A stretch of 64,000 nt of DNA, taken from the NCBI RefSeq assembly GCF_001293685.1, contig NZ_BCAG01000003.1, positions 2,706,501 through 2,770,500 on the forward strand, given 5' to 3'. Shown here piece by piece: positions 35,876-46,500 of the stretch (the stretch's first letter is position 1; each line of letters begins with the position of its first letter). This DNA comes from Desulfatitalea tepidiphila. Its GTDB lineage: Bacteria > Desulfobacterota > Desulfobacteria > Desulfobacterales > Desulfosarcinaceae. The notes beneath the pieces are model-generated. The model was not told where the DNA came from. It did not search any database and saw nothing but the letters and a program-made list of their open reading frames with translations. The translations under genes were made by a program, and so were the position numbers.

Positions 35876-36426
35876 ACTTAATCTCCTTGGAATGCTCTCT
35901 CGGTGGTGTGCCACAATTCTTGGACATCACAATTCGTGCCAAACTTTGATGTGCGGTCGCTATCATGCTGTCCATTTTAGTCGTATCCAAGGATACTTGG
36001 CTCGACCAGGCCCGGATTGATTCGATCACCGGCAAAAGAGTGTCAGCCTTTTTGCCAACTTGAAAAGAGAGCCTGATCCGTTCAGGCAAAAACCGGTCGT
36101 CCACTGAGAGAAAGCCGGTTAAGCAGAAGCGCTGCGGCTGGCAGAGTGCAAAAATGTTTTGACAGAAAGAGGATTGTATGAATTATAAAATCGAAATATT
36201 GATCGCAAGCCAAGTGGTCTCACCTAATCTTTATCCTAAAAGCATTTTGCTGCACACGAATGGGGCCCTTGCAGTGCGTTGCATGCCAGGCTTGGAAAAA
36301 CATATGGCCACACAGCGACATCCGGCTCATTGCGCCGGATGATACAGGGTAAAAAAAGACCGTCTTGAATGGCAACGAGATGGTGGGCCATCGGTTTCAC
36401 ATTCTTGCACAATGCGGACAAATGCG
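35876..36426. other. intergenic region between divergent AdoMet synthetase and NarL-type regulator genes
   Basis: No convincing gene. A GTG-started minus frame (35835-36104) overlaps the Shine-Dalgarno and start of the AdoMet synthetase gene and is not called. A perfect 8-bp inverted repeat, CATCCGGC/GCCGGATG (36319-36326 and 36334-36341), lies about 85 bases before the regulator start, without a T run; it could be an operator. Confidence 0.4.
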
Positions 36427-37083
36427 ATGAGCATGTACAAAATCATTCTTGCGGACGATCACGCCCTGATGCGAGAAGGTATCAGAAATTTAATCGACCA
36501 GGCAGATGATCTAAAGGTGATTGCCGAAACCGGCGATGGCACCGAGCTCCTCAACCTATTAAAGAGAACGACCCCCGACATGGTCATCCTTGACATTTCA
36601 ATGCCTGGCCTGAGGGGCATCGAAGCGGCGAGGGAAATCCATTGTCTCTATCCCAAGGTCGATATTCTGATCCTGAGCATGCATAAGCGGCAAGAATTCC
36701 TGTCGATGGCGCTTGAGGCGGGTGCCAGCGGCTATGTATTGAAAGAGGACACCGGCGAAGAGCTTCTGCATGCCATCGACCAGGTGCGCCACGGGCGGAC
36801 CTACCTATCCGCCAAACTCGCATCCTTGTACTCCAACGATATCATCAGCATCTGCAGGGGAAACCATAAGCAGCACGCAGATCCCTTGACCCACCGTGAG
36901 CGGGAAATACTCAAGCTGGTCGCCGAAGGGCACACCGATCGGCAAGTCAGTGAAATGCTTTTCATCAGCTTCCGAACCGTCCAAAGGCACCGCTTCAACA
37001 TCCGCGAAAAACTCAAATTGAAAAGTACTGCGGACTTGGTGAAATACGCTATCGCAAGGGGCTATGTCAGCAGCGAGCATTGA
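36427..37083 (+). CDS. NarL/LuxR-family response regulator
   Basis: A 218-residue DNA-binding response regulator. The receiver has Asp10-Asp11 (ILADDHALMREGIRNL), phosphoacceptor Asp56 (MVILDISMPG), Ser in LILSMHK and Lys106 (YVLKED). The C-terminal LuxR-type HTH is at about residues 155-215 (LTHREREILKLVAEGHTDRQ, then the recognition helix region SFRTVQRHRFNIREKLKLKS). It has no kinase partner next to it, but two NarX-type kinases are encoded nearby (27473 and 33031), and NarL-like palindromes recur in the island. It is the best candidate regulator of those sites. The start is uncertain among ATGs at 36412, 36427 and 36433. Confidence 0.9.
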   Translation: MSMYKIILADDHALMREGIRNLIDQADDLKVIAETGDGTELLNLLKRTTPDMVILDISMPGLRGIEAAREIHCLYPKVDILILSMHKRQEFLSMALEAGASGYVLKEDTGEELLHAIDQVRHGRTYLSAKLASLYSNDIISICRGNHKQHADPLTHREREILKLVAEGHTDRQVSEMLFISFRTVQRHRFNIREKLKLKSTADLVKYAIARGYVSSEH

Positions 37084-37574
37084 CATGCCCGGCGTGATGC
37101 TTTGCACCAGCCTGACAAACAGTAGAGGCCGCTCGCACCTGCCATAAAATTTTTATAAAACAATTAATTCAGCATGTTAGAAAATTCCGGGCAACTCGGA
37201 AGCTCGATCCGTCCGGAAATCAGCTCGACGGCTGATTGGATGTCCAGATAGGCATTTCTGCCTATTTCCAAGGGCCACAATTGGGCCAAAGTGCTGATTG
37301 AAACCCCCTCCTCCGGACGTTAGAACCATTTCGGGACCTTGAAAGGATAACCGAATCGATGGGTGGCTCTTCAGGCCGTTCGGGTTCAAGGTGTTAAAGG
37401 CTGCGATCACTAATTTAGGCCCGCCTTGGGATACAAGCGCCACAAATTTGAAGCGGCCAGGTGGATATGCGCCCGCATGGGCCAAAGCGGGTCGGATGGG
37501 TTGCAACGCGGCCGGCTCGAGATTTCCAGGCAACGAGAACATTTGCCCAATCGATTTTATCAGGAGATTACATC
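37084..37574. other. intergenic region upstream of the PilZ gene
   Basis: Overlapping frames on both strands (for example 37177-37542 minus and 37391-37843 plus) have no Shine-Dalgarno and no recognisable features; they look like chance frames. No terminator or clear promoter was found. Confidence 0.35.
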
Positions 37575-37895
37575 ATGGAAAAAAGAATGTTACCCCGCAC
37601 CCACACGCAGGTCCCGATAGCATGTTGCTGTTTCACGATTTCGGAAGGCGCCAACTTCATCCAGGGCACCATGTTGAACTGCTCGCCCGGCGGCACCTAT
37701 ATCGAGTTGGACAGGCCTTACAAAGAGGGTACCATTCTGATGATAAAGACGGACAACCGGCGCGACAGCCCGGCGCATGGCAACGCGATAGAAGGGCTTC
37801 GAACGATCTCATTGGCCGAGGTCAAGTGGGCCAAGGCAATTGAAAAAGAAAAAGCCTCACAATTTGGACTGGGGCTGAAGTATTACGACTTATAG
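37575..37895 (+). CDS. PilZ-domain c-di-GMP binding protein
   Basis: A 106-residue single PilZ domain. The c-di-GMP-binding signature is present: RxxxR as Arg4-Arg8 (KRMLPRTH) and NxSxxG as Asn35-Ser37-Gly40 (NCSPGG), at the expected spacing. AGGAGATT precedes the ATG, and longer frames upstream are rejected. The protein has no other domain, so it should act as an effector on a partner protein. It follows the NarL-type regulator gene by 490 bases and faces the DASS transporter gene. Confidence 0.88.
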   Translation: MEKRMLPRTHTQVPIACCCFTISEGANFIQGTMLNCSPGGTYIELDRPYKEGTILMIKTDNRRDSPAHGNAIEGLRTISLAEVKWAKAIEKEKASQFGLGLKYYDL

Positions 37896-37928
37896 TCTTC
37901 GCCACCCATATCTTCTTACTACAAGCTG

Positions 37929-39392
37929 CTATAATTTAACTGGCATGCCCATCAGCGGCCACAGGAAGTACACCGCGAAGGCCAGTACCCCCATCAAGAT
38001 GATGCTCGCCAGCAGACCGTAGATAAAAAACTCCTGGGTCGTAAATTGTTTTGAATTGTAGGCGATGGCATTGGGAGCAGCACCGATCAACAGCATGAAC
38101 GGCATGCCGGCCGTGACGAGCGCGGCGTAAAATATCACCTCCGGCGCAACGCCCAGATAGGGCGCCACCACCAGCGCCACCGGAAGCGAAATGGCGATGG
38201 CCGCCACATTCATGATGAAATTGGTCATCACCATGACAAAGAAGCCGATGCTCATCACAAACACGAACCAGTTAGCTTTCTTGAAAATGGTCAGCCAATT
38301 GACGGCCAGCCACTTGGCCGCCTCGGTCTCCCACAAGCACAGCCCCATGCTCATGGCACCCGAAAACAGCAGGATGATGTTCCAGGGGATCTCTTCCAGA
38401 TCGCTGATATCCAGGATCTTGATCACATAGAAGAGAAGGGTGGTGACGATCAGGATCGCCGATTTGTTCAACTTGGCCAGGGCCGGGAAAAAGGATTGCA
38501 GGGCCAGCATCCCCACGCAGGCCAGAATGATCAGCACGGCCGTCCTCTCATGGCCGCTGGTCGGCCCCATCTCCTTGAGCAGTTCCCTGGCCTTTTGCTT
38601 CAGGCCCGGTATGGTCGCCCGCTCCGGCTTGCACACCACCATCATGAGCCCCCAGATCAACAGCATCATCAGCCAGCCGATGGGGAAAAAGTAGTAACTG
38701 TATTCGAAGAAGCTGATGCTCCTGCCGGCAATATCCCTGAAAAACCCGATGGCCACGGCCCCTCGGGCCGCACCGAGCAGACTGATGATGCTGCCGGCGC
38801 CGGCCACGTAGGCCATGCCGATGAACAACCCCTTGCCAAACCGCGTCTTGGCCTCGTATCCCTCGTATAGCGTATGGATCGCCACGAGCAACGGGAAAAT
38901 GGTGGCCGCCACGGCGGTGTGGGCCATGATATGAGTGAGCAGCACCGTAACGGCAAAGCTGCCCAGATAGATCATCGAAGTCCTCTCGCCGACGACGGAA
39001 AGCATCAGGTAGGCCATGCGCCGCGTCAACCCCGTCTTGGTGCAAACCTGGCCGATGACGATCGATCCGAAGATGAAAAGAACCGATGGATCCATGAAGT
39101 TGCCGAACACCTCTTTGGCCGGACGGATGAAAAACAGGGTCTGGAACACGCCGATGGCCAGACTGGTAATGCCGATGGGAAGCACTTCGAAGATCCACCA
39201 TGTGGCGGCCAAAAGAAACACGCCCAATGCCCCCTTGCCTTCCCTGGACAGGACAAAGTGCTTGCCGACGGGGTCCACGGCATCGGGCCAGGGGGAAGAA
39301 TAGTAGGTTCCCAGGAAGAGCCCCACACCAAGAAGTAAAAAAAACCATCGCTTCCAATCGGTTTTATCTGACGCACGCGACGCTGACATCAT
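37929..39392 (-). CDS. DASS/SLC13-family anion:sodium symporter
   Basis: A 487-residue inner-membrane transporter with about 11-12 hydrophobic segments, of the divalent anion:sodium symporter family (di/tricarboxylates, sulfate). Visible features are WWIFEVLPIGITSLAIGV near the N-terminus, the LTHIMAHTAVAATIFPL segment corresponding to the first SNT-like sodium/anion motif, and TNFIMNVAAIAISLP plus GAAPNAIAYNS for the second. In sulfate reducers some DASS members are sulfate importers, but C4-dicarboxylate uptake is equally possible. GGGGGAGG is located upstream of the tandem ATGs. It is a single-gene unit. Confidence 0.88.
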   Translation of the reverse strand: MMSASRASDKTDWKRWFFLLLGVGLFLGTYYSSPWPDAVDPVGKHFVLSREGKGALGVFLLAATWWIFEVLPIGITSLAIGVFQTLFFIRPAKEVFGNFMDPSVLFIFGSIVIGQVCTKTGLTRRMAYLMLSVVGERTSMIYLGSFAVTVLLTHIMAHTAVAATIFPLLVAIHTLYEGYEAKTRFGKGLFIGMAYVAGAGSIISLLGAARGAVAIGFFRDIAGRSISFFEYSYYFFPIGWLMMLLIWGLMMVVCKPERATIPGLKQKARELLKEMGPTSGHERTAVLIILACVGMLALQSFFPALAKLNKSAILIVTTLLFYVIKILDISDLEEIPWNIILLFSGAMSMGLCLWETEAAKWLAVNWLTIFKKANWFVFVMSIGFFVMVMTNFIMNVAAIAISLPVALVVAPYLGVAPEVIFYAALVTAGMPFMLLIGAAPNAIAYNSKQFTTQEFFIYGLLASIILMGVLAFAVYFLWPLMGMPVKL

Positions 39393-39429
39393 CGTTGCCC
39401 TCCCCCAATGGATCGCTCCATGGAAGCTG

Positions 39430-39882
39430 TCAATCCTTCACTTTGCCGAAAACATATTGACCGATAAGCTCTTCGATATCCAGTGCAGACTCGGTGTCCA
39501 TTATCGTGTCTCCCGCCTTGAGAACGTCGGTCGCGCCACCAGAAGAGAGCCGGATATATTTGTCTCCGATCAAACCGGACGTCTTCACCGACGCGATCAC
39601 ATCCGTGCTTAACTGCACGCCGTTTCTGATGTCAAGGGTGACAACGGCCATCTGATGTTCCGCGTCAAGCATGATGCCATGCACCTGCCCGACCTCCACG
39701 CCGGCCATCTCGACAACGGCGCCTTTTTTCAGTCCGGAGACGGAGTTGAAATAGGCCTGGACCTGATAGGTTTCCTCTCCGAACCACTCCATGCGTCCCA
39801 GTTTGATCGCCAGATAGGCCGCGCATAACATACCGATCAATACAAAGATCCCAACGGCCATCTCCACGGATCCTTTTTTCAC
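39430..39882 (-). CDS. mlaD: MlaD-like MCE-domain lipid transport protein
   Basis: A 150-residue periplasmic protein anchored by one N-terminal helix (about residues 7-27) followed by an MCE domain (about 38-115: FNSVSGLKKGAVVEMAGVEV, KTSGLIGDKYIRL). Length and layout match MlaD, the hexameric substrate-binding ring of the Mla phospholipid transport system. The start is GTG with AGGAGG five bases upstream. It is third in the minus-strand order E-F-D; mlaC and mlaB are not adjacent, so the locus is reduced compared with E. coli. Confidence 0.92.
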   Translation of the reverse strand: MKKGSVEMAVGIFVLIGMLCAAYLAIKLGRMEWFGEETYQVQAYFNSVSGLKKGAVVEMAGVEVGQVHGIMLDAEHQMAVVTLDIRNGVQLSTDVIASVKTSGLIGDKYIRLSSGGATDVLKAGDTIMDTESALDIEELIGQYVFGKVKD

Positions 39883-39924
39883 GACACCCTCCTCACACCA
39901 ACAATCCGCCGATGAGCCTGTTCT

Positions 39925-40674
39925 CTATTGGTAAACACCGCTCATGCCGCCGACAAACTCTTTGACGACGGGGTCCTGACTGGCTTGAATCTCCCGACAG
40001 CCGCCCTCGAAGATGATTTGACCTTCATCCAGCATGGCGATCTGGTGGGAGATGAAAAAGATATCCGGAATATCGTGACTGACCAGGACCCCCGTAAACC
40101 CAAACCGTTGCTGATAGTCCGTGATCATCCGGTATGCCGCTTTCTTCCGGATGGGATCCAGTCCCGTGGTCGGCTCGTCGAACAAAACGATTTCCGGTTC
40201 GGTAATCAGAGCACGGGCCATGGCGACCCGCTTCTTCATGCCGCCGGACAACTGGGATGGATATTTACGCTCTATATCGACGATATCCAGCTGGGCCATT
40301 TTGGTCTGCACCCGCTGGCGGACGGATTCGCCCCTCAGCCGGTCGCGTTCGACCAGGGGCAGGGCGATATTGTCATAAATGGTCATGGAGTCGAACAGGG
40401 CGTTGTTTTGAAACATGTAGCTGCACCGCTTTTTCAATTGTCGCTGCTGGATTCTGTCCATCCCTGTCAATGGCTGACCATCGATAAGGACCTGTCCGCT
40501 GTCCGGCTGCAGCAGACCGACTATGTGTTTGAGCAACACGCTCTTGCCGGTGCCGCTTTTCCCGATGATCGCTGTCACCTGCCCTTTAAGGATCGTCAAA
40601 TTCACCCCCTTGAGGACCGCGTTGCCGTCAAAGGCCTTGTAAACGTCTTTAAACTCGATCAAAGGTGTTTCCAT
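39925..40674 (-). CDS. mlaF: MlaF-like ABC transporter ATP-binding protein
   Basis: A 249-residue ABC ATPase of the retrograde/anterograde phospholipid transporter. Walker A is GKSGTGKSV (near residue 40), the signature is LSGGMKKRVAMARAL and Walker B is EIVLFDEPTTGLDP, all typical of the MlaF subfamily (the KKR after the signature Gly-Met is characteristic). It follows mlaE by four bases and precedes mlaD by 42. It acts on the cytoplasmic face with MlaE. Confidence 0.93.
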   Translation of the reverse strand: METPLIEFKDVYKAFDGNAVLKGVNLTILKGQVTAIIGKSGTGKSVLLKHIVGLLQPDSGQVLIDGQPLTGMDRIQQRQLKKRCSYMFQNNALFDSMTIYDNIALPLVERDRLRGESVRQRVQTKMAQLDIVDIERKYPSQLSGGMKKRVAMARALITEPEIVLFDEPTTGLDPIRKKAAYRMITDYQQRFGFTGVLVSHDIPDIFFISHQIAMLDEGQIIFEGGCREIQASQDPVVKEFVGGMSGVYQ

Positions 40675-40678
40675 ACGC

Positions 40679-41470
40679 CTAAATCAAGAAAGAGGTGAGG
40701 ATGTAATCGGCCGTCAGGATCACGACGCAGGAGATCACTACGGCCGAGGTCGTCGATAGACTAACCCCTTTGGCGCCGAACCCCTCCTTGCGTAAATGGG
40801 TCGTGAACCCCTGAAAACAGCAGATAGTGGTCACAAGGGCTGCGAAAGAGATGGCCTTGACAAAGCCGCCGGTGACGTCCTGGATCTCGACGCTCGATTG
40901 CACGCGAGCAAAGTAGATACCGGAATTGATACCCAACAAAAGGGAGCCGGTCAGGTATCCTCCGAATATCCCAATGACATCGAACAGGGCGGTCAGCAAC
41001 GGAAAACTGATCAGGGCGGCCATCAGGCGCGAGGTGAATAGAAACCGCACCGGATCGATATCCATGGTCTCCAAGGCATCGATTTGTTCTGAAATCCGCA
41101 TGATTCCGATTTCAGCGGCCATTGCCGATCCGGCCCGGGCAACCACCATGATAGCAGTCAGCACCGGCCCCATCTCCCGTATCAACGAAAGCGCCACCGC
41201 GGCCCCCAGCATCCCTTCGGACCCGAATTTAACGAGGGAATAATAGCCCTGCAGACCCAGCACCATGCCGGTGAAGGCACTGGTCAAACAGATAATGAAG
41301 ATGGATTTGAAGCCGATGAAATAGACCTGCTGAATAATCTTTCCGGTCTGCCATGGCCGGTAGAAGACGTACCCGCAGCCATATAGAAGGAACAGCGTCA
41401 GGCGCCCGAGATGATGGACGATGCCGATAGTGCATTTACCGATGCCGATGACCATGTCAGTGTGTTTCAT
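40679..41470 (-). CDS. mlaE: MlaE-like ABC transporter permease
   Basis: A 263-residue permease of the MlaE/YrbE family with five to six hydrophobic segments and the family-typical MVLGLQGYYSLVKFGSEG, REMGPVLTAIMVVARAGSAM and SEQIDALETMDIDPVRF segments. AGAGG precedes the ATG. It is the first gene of the mlaEFD unit; its leader carries a strong hairpin at 41531-41562. It moves phospholipid across or out of the inner membrane together with MlaF and MlaD. Confidence 0.93.
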   Translation of the reverse strand: MKHTDMVIGIGKCTIGIVHHLGRLTLFLLYGCGYVFYRPWQTGKIIQQVYFIGFKSIFIICLTSAFTGMVLGLQGYYSLVKFGSEGMLGAAVALSLIREMGPVLTAIMVVARAGSAMAAEIGIMRISEQIDALETMDIDPVRFLFTSRLMAALISFPLLTALFDVIGIFGGYLTGSLLLGINSGIYFARVQSSVEIQDVTGGFVKAISFAALVTTICCFQGFTTHLRKEGFGAKGVSLSTTSAVVISCVVILTADYILTSFLI

Positions 41471-42081
41471 AAGAGGCCTCTGCCCTGTATAGCCCCCAAT
41501 GGACGTTCAGCTGAAAGCAGTTCAACAAATCGGCGCCGTTCCCGCCAGGGGAAACGGCGCCGAAACACACCCTATCCAGACCACACCTGCTCCTTAGCCT
41601 CTTCAACGGCGGTCACCATAAGGCTTTCTCCGCTCGAATCCTCGGAAAGCATCCCTGCCGCCTGGACGAATTTCCCAACTATTCCAGACAGATCCTTGCT
41701 CTTGAGCAGGGGGCTGTCGCTGCTATCGGCCGGACAGCAAGCCTTTCAGCGGGCCGATTCAAGCGTATTTAAGCTCTCTCCGATCCGCTTGATCGCATCT
41801 GTTACAAGTACCTATGGTGATCTCATATGAATTCGAGTAGCAGGAGAAAATGAAGCGCCAGAAATGTTTTCAAGCCGCAGACAATACCGGAAAACAAGGT
41901 CCGATAATTGCGTCTTTATAAGGGATTCAAATAGCGAACGGCAATTCGCATTTGTATCCATTCTGGAGGGACAATATACGCACTTGTCTGTAGGTCAGCA
42001 CGGGGCCGCGGCGCGAGGCCGGTCCACGAAACCACGCCGGCCAACCCAGAAGCCTGGCCGAGGCGAGTTGCCGAATAAAAA
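41471..42081. other. 610-base gene-free region upstream of mlaE, with a GC-rich hairpin
   Basis: No supported gene. CGGCGCCGTT (41531-41540) pairs perfectly with AACGGCGCCG (41553-41562) around a 12-base loop; on the minus strand it is followed by ATTTGTT, a weak T tract. It lies 60 bases before the mlaE start and could be a leader structure or the terminator of the upstream PurF-like gene. Confidence 0.45.
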
Positions 42082-43488
42082 TCAAAAGTAGCTGCTGCCG
42101 TCCCAGCAGTGGGTACAGAGGCGCTCCTTGGGCAGACCGATGGCGGCCACCAGGTCTTCGAGGCATTGGTACTTCAGGGAACTCAGTCGCAATCCACTGC
42201 GGATCTGCTCGATCATTTCCATGTTCTTAGGAGATCCACAGCGGGCATAGGCTTCTAGGTTCTTGTTTTCGTCGCCCCCCTCCAGCTGCTGAATGATCTT
42301 GCGTCCCGCCAGATCGAGGTTCGATCGGGAAGTGGAAAAATTGAGAAACTCGCAGGGATAGATCAGCGTCGGACAGGCGGGCCGCATGTGCACTTCCCGG
42401 GCGCCGTAGTCGAAAAGGATCTGGATGTTGTCCTTGAGCTGGGTGCCGCGCACGATGGAATCCTCGCAAAATAGCAAACGCCGGCCCTGGATGAGCCGTT
42501 TTACGGGGATCAGCTTCATTTTGGCCACCAGATCGCGCATCTTCTGGTTTTGGGGCATGAAACTGCGCGGCCAGGTGGGGGTGTATTTGACGAACGGCCG
42601 GCTGTAGGGAATCTTGCGCTCGTTGGCATAGCCGATGGCATGGCCGATACCCGAATCGGGAATGCCGGCCACCATGTCCACCTCGACATCATCGCTACGC
42701 GCCAGGGCCGCGCCGCAATTGTAGCGCACATGCTCCACATTGATTCCCTCGTACTCCGATGCCGGGTATCCATAATAGACCCAGAGGAACGAACAAATCT
42801 GCATGCGGTCGCCCGGCGGCACCAGCTGTTCCCAGCCATCGGCCGTCAAAAGGGCCACCTCGCCGGGTCCGAGGAAATGGTCCACCTCGAAACCCAGGTT
42901 GGGCAGCGCACAGGTTTCACAGGTCACCGCCACGGCATCATCGCGCCGGCCGAGCACCAGCGCGGTGCGACCCAACCGGTCACGTGCGGCATACACCCCC
43001 TTTTCGGTCAGCAGCAGCAGCGAGCATGACCCCTGGATGGCTTCCTGGGCGACTTGGATACCGGCCTCGAAGCTCTCCTCCTGGCAGATCAACATGGCGA
43101 CGATCTCGGTGGGATTGGGGGTGCCGCCGATGGTGTCCGAAAAATAGCTCCGGCGCGCAAATGCCCTGCGGACCAGCTCGTCCATGTTGTTGATGCGCCC
43201 CACCGTCACGATGCCGAAAGATCCCAGGTGGCTCCCGATGATCAGCGGCTGGGGATCGGTGTCGCTGATGACCCCGATCCCCTTGCAGCCGTGGAACCGG
43301 TTCAATTCAGGCTCGAACTTGGTCCGGAAATAGCTGTTCTCTATGTTGTGAATGGATCGATAAATGCCGTTGGCGTTGCGCACGGCCATGCCGCCGCGAC
43401 GGGTTCCCAGGTGGGAGTGGTAATCCGTGCCGTAATAAAGATCCGATACGCAATCCGTTGCCGATGCAATCCCAAATAATCCGCCCAT
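42082..43488 (-). CDS. PurF-like amidophosphoribosyltransferase paralogue lacking the N-terminal catalytic Cys
   Basis: A 468-residue protein with the PurF arrangement: Ntn-type glutaminase fold, then a PRTase domain with the PRPP motif LLFCEDSIVRGTQ, then Cys residues (RPACPTLIYPC and CTHCWDGSSYF) that match the positions of the [4Fe-4S] ligands of B. subtilis-type PurF. However, the N-terminus reads MGGLFGIAS instead of MCG(I/V)FG, so the glutaminase nucleophile is Gly (GGC codon). The usual LQHRGQESAG is replaced by LGTRRGGMAV. It may use ammonia or another amine. The MGGxFG start appears to be a feature of a PurF-like clade seen in other anaerobes, not a random mutation; that is from memory. 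AGGGGA precedes the ATG. Confidence 0.82.
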   Translation of the reverse strand: MGGLFGIASATDCVSDLYYGTDYHSHLGTRRGGMAVRNANGIYRSIHNIENSYFRTKFEPELNRFHGCKGIGVISDTDPQPLIIGSHLGSFGIVTVGRINNMDELVRRAFARRSYFSDTIGGTPNPTEIVAMLICQEESFEAGIQVAQEAIQGSCSLLLLTEKGVYAARDRLGRTALVLGRRDDAVAVTCETCALPNLGFEVDHFLGPGEVALLTADGWEQLVPPGDRMQICSFLWVYYGYPASEYEGINVEHVRYNCGAALARSDDVEVDMVAGIPDSGIGHAIGYANERKIPYSRPFVKYTPTWPRSFMPQNQKMRDLVAKMKLIPVKRLIQGRRLLFCEDSIVRGTQLKDNIQILFDYGAREVHMRPACPTLIYPCEFLNFSTSRSNLDLAGRKIIQQLEGGDENKNLEAYARCGSPKNMEMIEQIRSGLRLSSLKYQCLEDLVAAIGLPKERLCTHCWDGSSYF

Positions 43489-43528
43489 GCCGTGATTCCC
43501 CTGTCGTTATCCTCTATCCTGGCGTATC

Positions 43529-46500
43529 TTATCCGATCTCTGCGTGATACTGCTGCAGCGACCGCACTTCCGGCACCCCTTCGCGGCGCGCGGCGATACC
43601 CTTGGCGGCGGCGATGGCGGCCGCCGTCGTCGTGATATAGGGCACCTTGTACCTGATGGCGGTCTTACGGATATTGGAGCTGTCGGCGGAACCCTTTTTC
43701 CCCGACGGCGTATTGACGACCAGATGGATCTGGCCGCTCTTGATGGCATCCACCAGGTTGGGCCGTCCGAGATCGAGCTTGGAGATGGGTACCGTCTCGA
43801 TCCCTTTCTCCTGCAGGAACCGATGGGTGCCCTCGGTGGCCATGATCGTGAAACCCAGCTCGCGGAAGCGCCGCACCGGTTCGATGGCCGCCGATTTGTC
43901 GCGATCGGCCACCGTGAACAGCACCGTCCCTTCCAGGGGCAGACGCGACTGGGTGGCCTCCTGGGCCTTGAAAAAAGCGCGGCCGAAGGTGTGGGCCATG
44001 CCCAGCACCTCGCCGGTGGAGCGCATTTCCGGCCCCAGCACCGGATCGACCTCCGGGAACATGTTGAACGGGAAGACCGCCTCCTTCAGCCCGAAGTAGG
44101 GAATCTGGCGCTCCCGCAGGTTCAGGTCGGCCACGCGCTTGCCCAGGATCACCTGGGTGGCCAGCCGCGCCATGGAGAGGCCACACACCTTGGAAACGAT
44201 GGGCACGGTACGCGATGCGCGCGGATTGGCCTCCAATACATACACCGTGTCCTCGTAGATGGCATACTGGATATTCATCAGGCCGACCACCTTCAACTCG
44301 ATGGCGATGCGCCGAGTATATTCGCGGATCGTATCCAGATGCCGGGGAGACAGGCTGATGGGCGGGATGACACAGGCCGAATCGCCGGAATGGATGCCGG
44401 CCAGTTCGATGTGCTCCATCACCGCCGGAACGAAGGCATCCGCGCCGTCGGCAATGGCATCGGCCTCGGCCTCGATGGCGTTGTCCAGGAACTTGTCGAT
44501 CAGCACCGGTTGCTCCGGAGTCACCTCCTCCACGGCCACGCTCAAATAGCGTTTGAGCATCTGGTCGTCGTGCACGATCTCCATGCCGCGGCCGCCGAGC
44601 ACATAGGATGGCCGCACCATCAGCGGATAGCCGATGCGGCTGGCGATCTCCAGCGCCTGGTCGTAACTGACGGCCATGCCCGAATCCGGCATGGGAATGC
44701 CCAGGCCGTGCATGATGCCGCCGAAACGGGCACGATCCTCGGCCAGGTCGATGGTCTCCGGCGAGGTGCCCAGGATGTTGGCGCCGGCTTCGGAAAGCTG
44801 GCGGGCGATGTTGAGCGGCGTCTGGCCGCCGAATTGCACGATGACGCCCTCGGGTTTCTCCTTCTGATAGATGCTGAGCACATCCTCTACGGTCAAGGGC
44901 TCGAAGTAAAGCTTGTCCGAGGTGTCGTAATCGGTGGAGACCGTCTCCGGGTTGCAATTGACCATGATCGATTCCAAACCGGCCTCACGGATGGCCATGG
45001 CGGCATGGACGCAGCAGTAGTCGAACTCGATACCCTGGCCGATGCGGTTGGGGCCCCCGCCCAGCACCATGATCTTCCGACGGTCGCTCACCGGCACCTG
45101 ATCGGTGCCGTTATAGGTCGAGTAGTAGTAGGCGGCATTCTCCACACCGCTGACCGGCACAGCCTCCCAGGCCTGGGCCATCCCCATGGCCAGACGCTGC
45201 TCCCGGATCTTGTCCTCGGGAACCCCGAGCAGGCGTGCCAGATAGCGATCGGCGAAACCGTCTTTCTTGGCCCGGGCCAGCAATTCATCGGGCAATGTTT
45301 TGCCCTTGAAGGTCAGGACCTCCTCTTCCAGATCGACCAGTTCCTTCATCTGCTGGATGAACCAGGGTTTGATATGGGTCAATTCATAGAGGGCATCGAT
45401 GTCTGCGCCCTTGCGCAAGGCTTCGTACATGATGAACTGGCGCTCGCTGGTGGGTGTGGTCAGCCGCCCCAAGAGGGTCGGCAGGGAAAGCTCGTGGAAG
45501 TTCTTGGCAAATCCCAACCCGTAACGGTTGATCTCCAGGCTGCGGATCGCCTTCTGGAATGCCTCTTTGTAATTCTTGCCGATGCTCATCACCTCGCCGA
45601 CGGCCCGCATCTGGGTGCCGAGCTGGTCCTGTATACCGGCGAATTTCTCAAAGGCCCAGCGGGCGAATTTGACCACCACGTAATCGCCCGACGGGGTGTA
45701 CTTTTCCAGGGTCCCCTCCCGCCAGTAAGGAATCTCGTCCATGGTCAGCCCGCCGGCCAGCAGCGACGAGACGCGCGCGATGGGAAAACCGGTGGCCTTG
45801 GAAGCCAGGGCCGACGACCGCGAGGTGCGCGGATTGATCTCGATGACGACCACCCGATCGGTCTTGGGATCGTGGGCGAACTGGACGTTGGTACCGCCGA
45901 TCACCTCGATGGCCTCGACGATGGCGTAGGAATAGTCCTGAAGCCTTTTCTGCAGCTCGGGAGAAATGGTCAGCATGGGGGCCGTGCAGTAGCTGTCTCC
46001 CGTATGCACACCCATGGCGTCCACGTTTTCGATGAAGCAGACGGTGATCATCTGATTCCTGGCGTCCCGCACCACCTCCAGTTCCAACTCCTCCCAGCCG
46101 AGCACCGATTCCTCGACCAGGACCTGGTGGATGAGGCTGGCCGCCAAACCCCGGTTGACTATGGTTTGCAGCTCTTCCAGGTTGTAAACCAGGCCCCCGC
46201 CGGTCCCGCCCATGGTGTAAGCCGGACGGATGACCACCGGGTAGCCCAGCTCGGCGGCCACCTTTTCGGCATCTTCCAGGGTATTGACCGCTCTGCTGCG
46301 CGGCATGTCGATGCCCAAACGCTCCATGGTCGTCTTGAAAGCCGTGCGGTCCTCGCCGCGTTCGATGGCCTCGATGTTCACGCCGATTATCCGCACGCCG
46401 TATTTTTCCAGAATACCCAATCGTTGCAGTTCACTGGAGAGATTGAGAGCTGATTGGCCGCCTAAATTGGGCAGGAGGGCATCGGGTTTTTCCTGGGCGA

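Noticed and set aside
35835-36104. 89-codon minus-strand frame upstream of the AdoMet synthetase gene
   Set aside because: It overlaps the synthetase start and its Shine-Dalgarno and has no convincing ribosome-binding site of its own.
37177-37542. 121-codon minus-strand frame between the NarL-type regulator and PilZ genes
   Set aside because: No Shine-Dalgarno, no recognisable motif, and overlapped by open frames on the other strand.
43544-46453. 969-codon frame antisense to carB
   Set aside because: Complementary shadow of carB, rich in Gly/His/Asp, with no recognisable domain.
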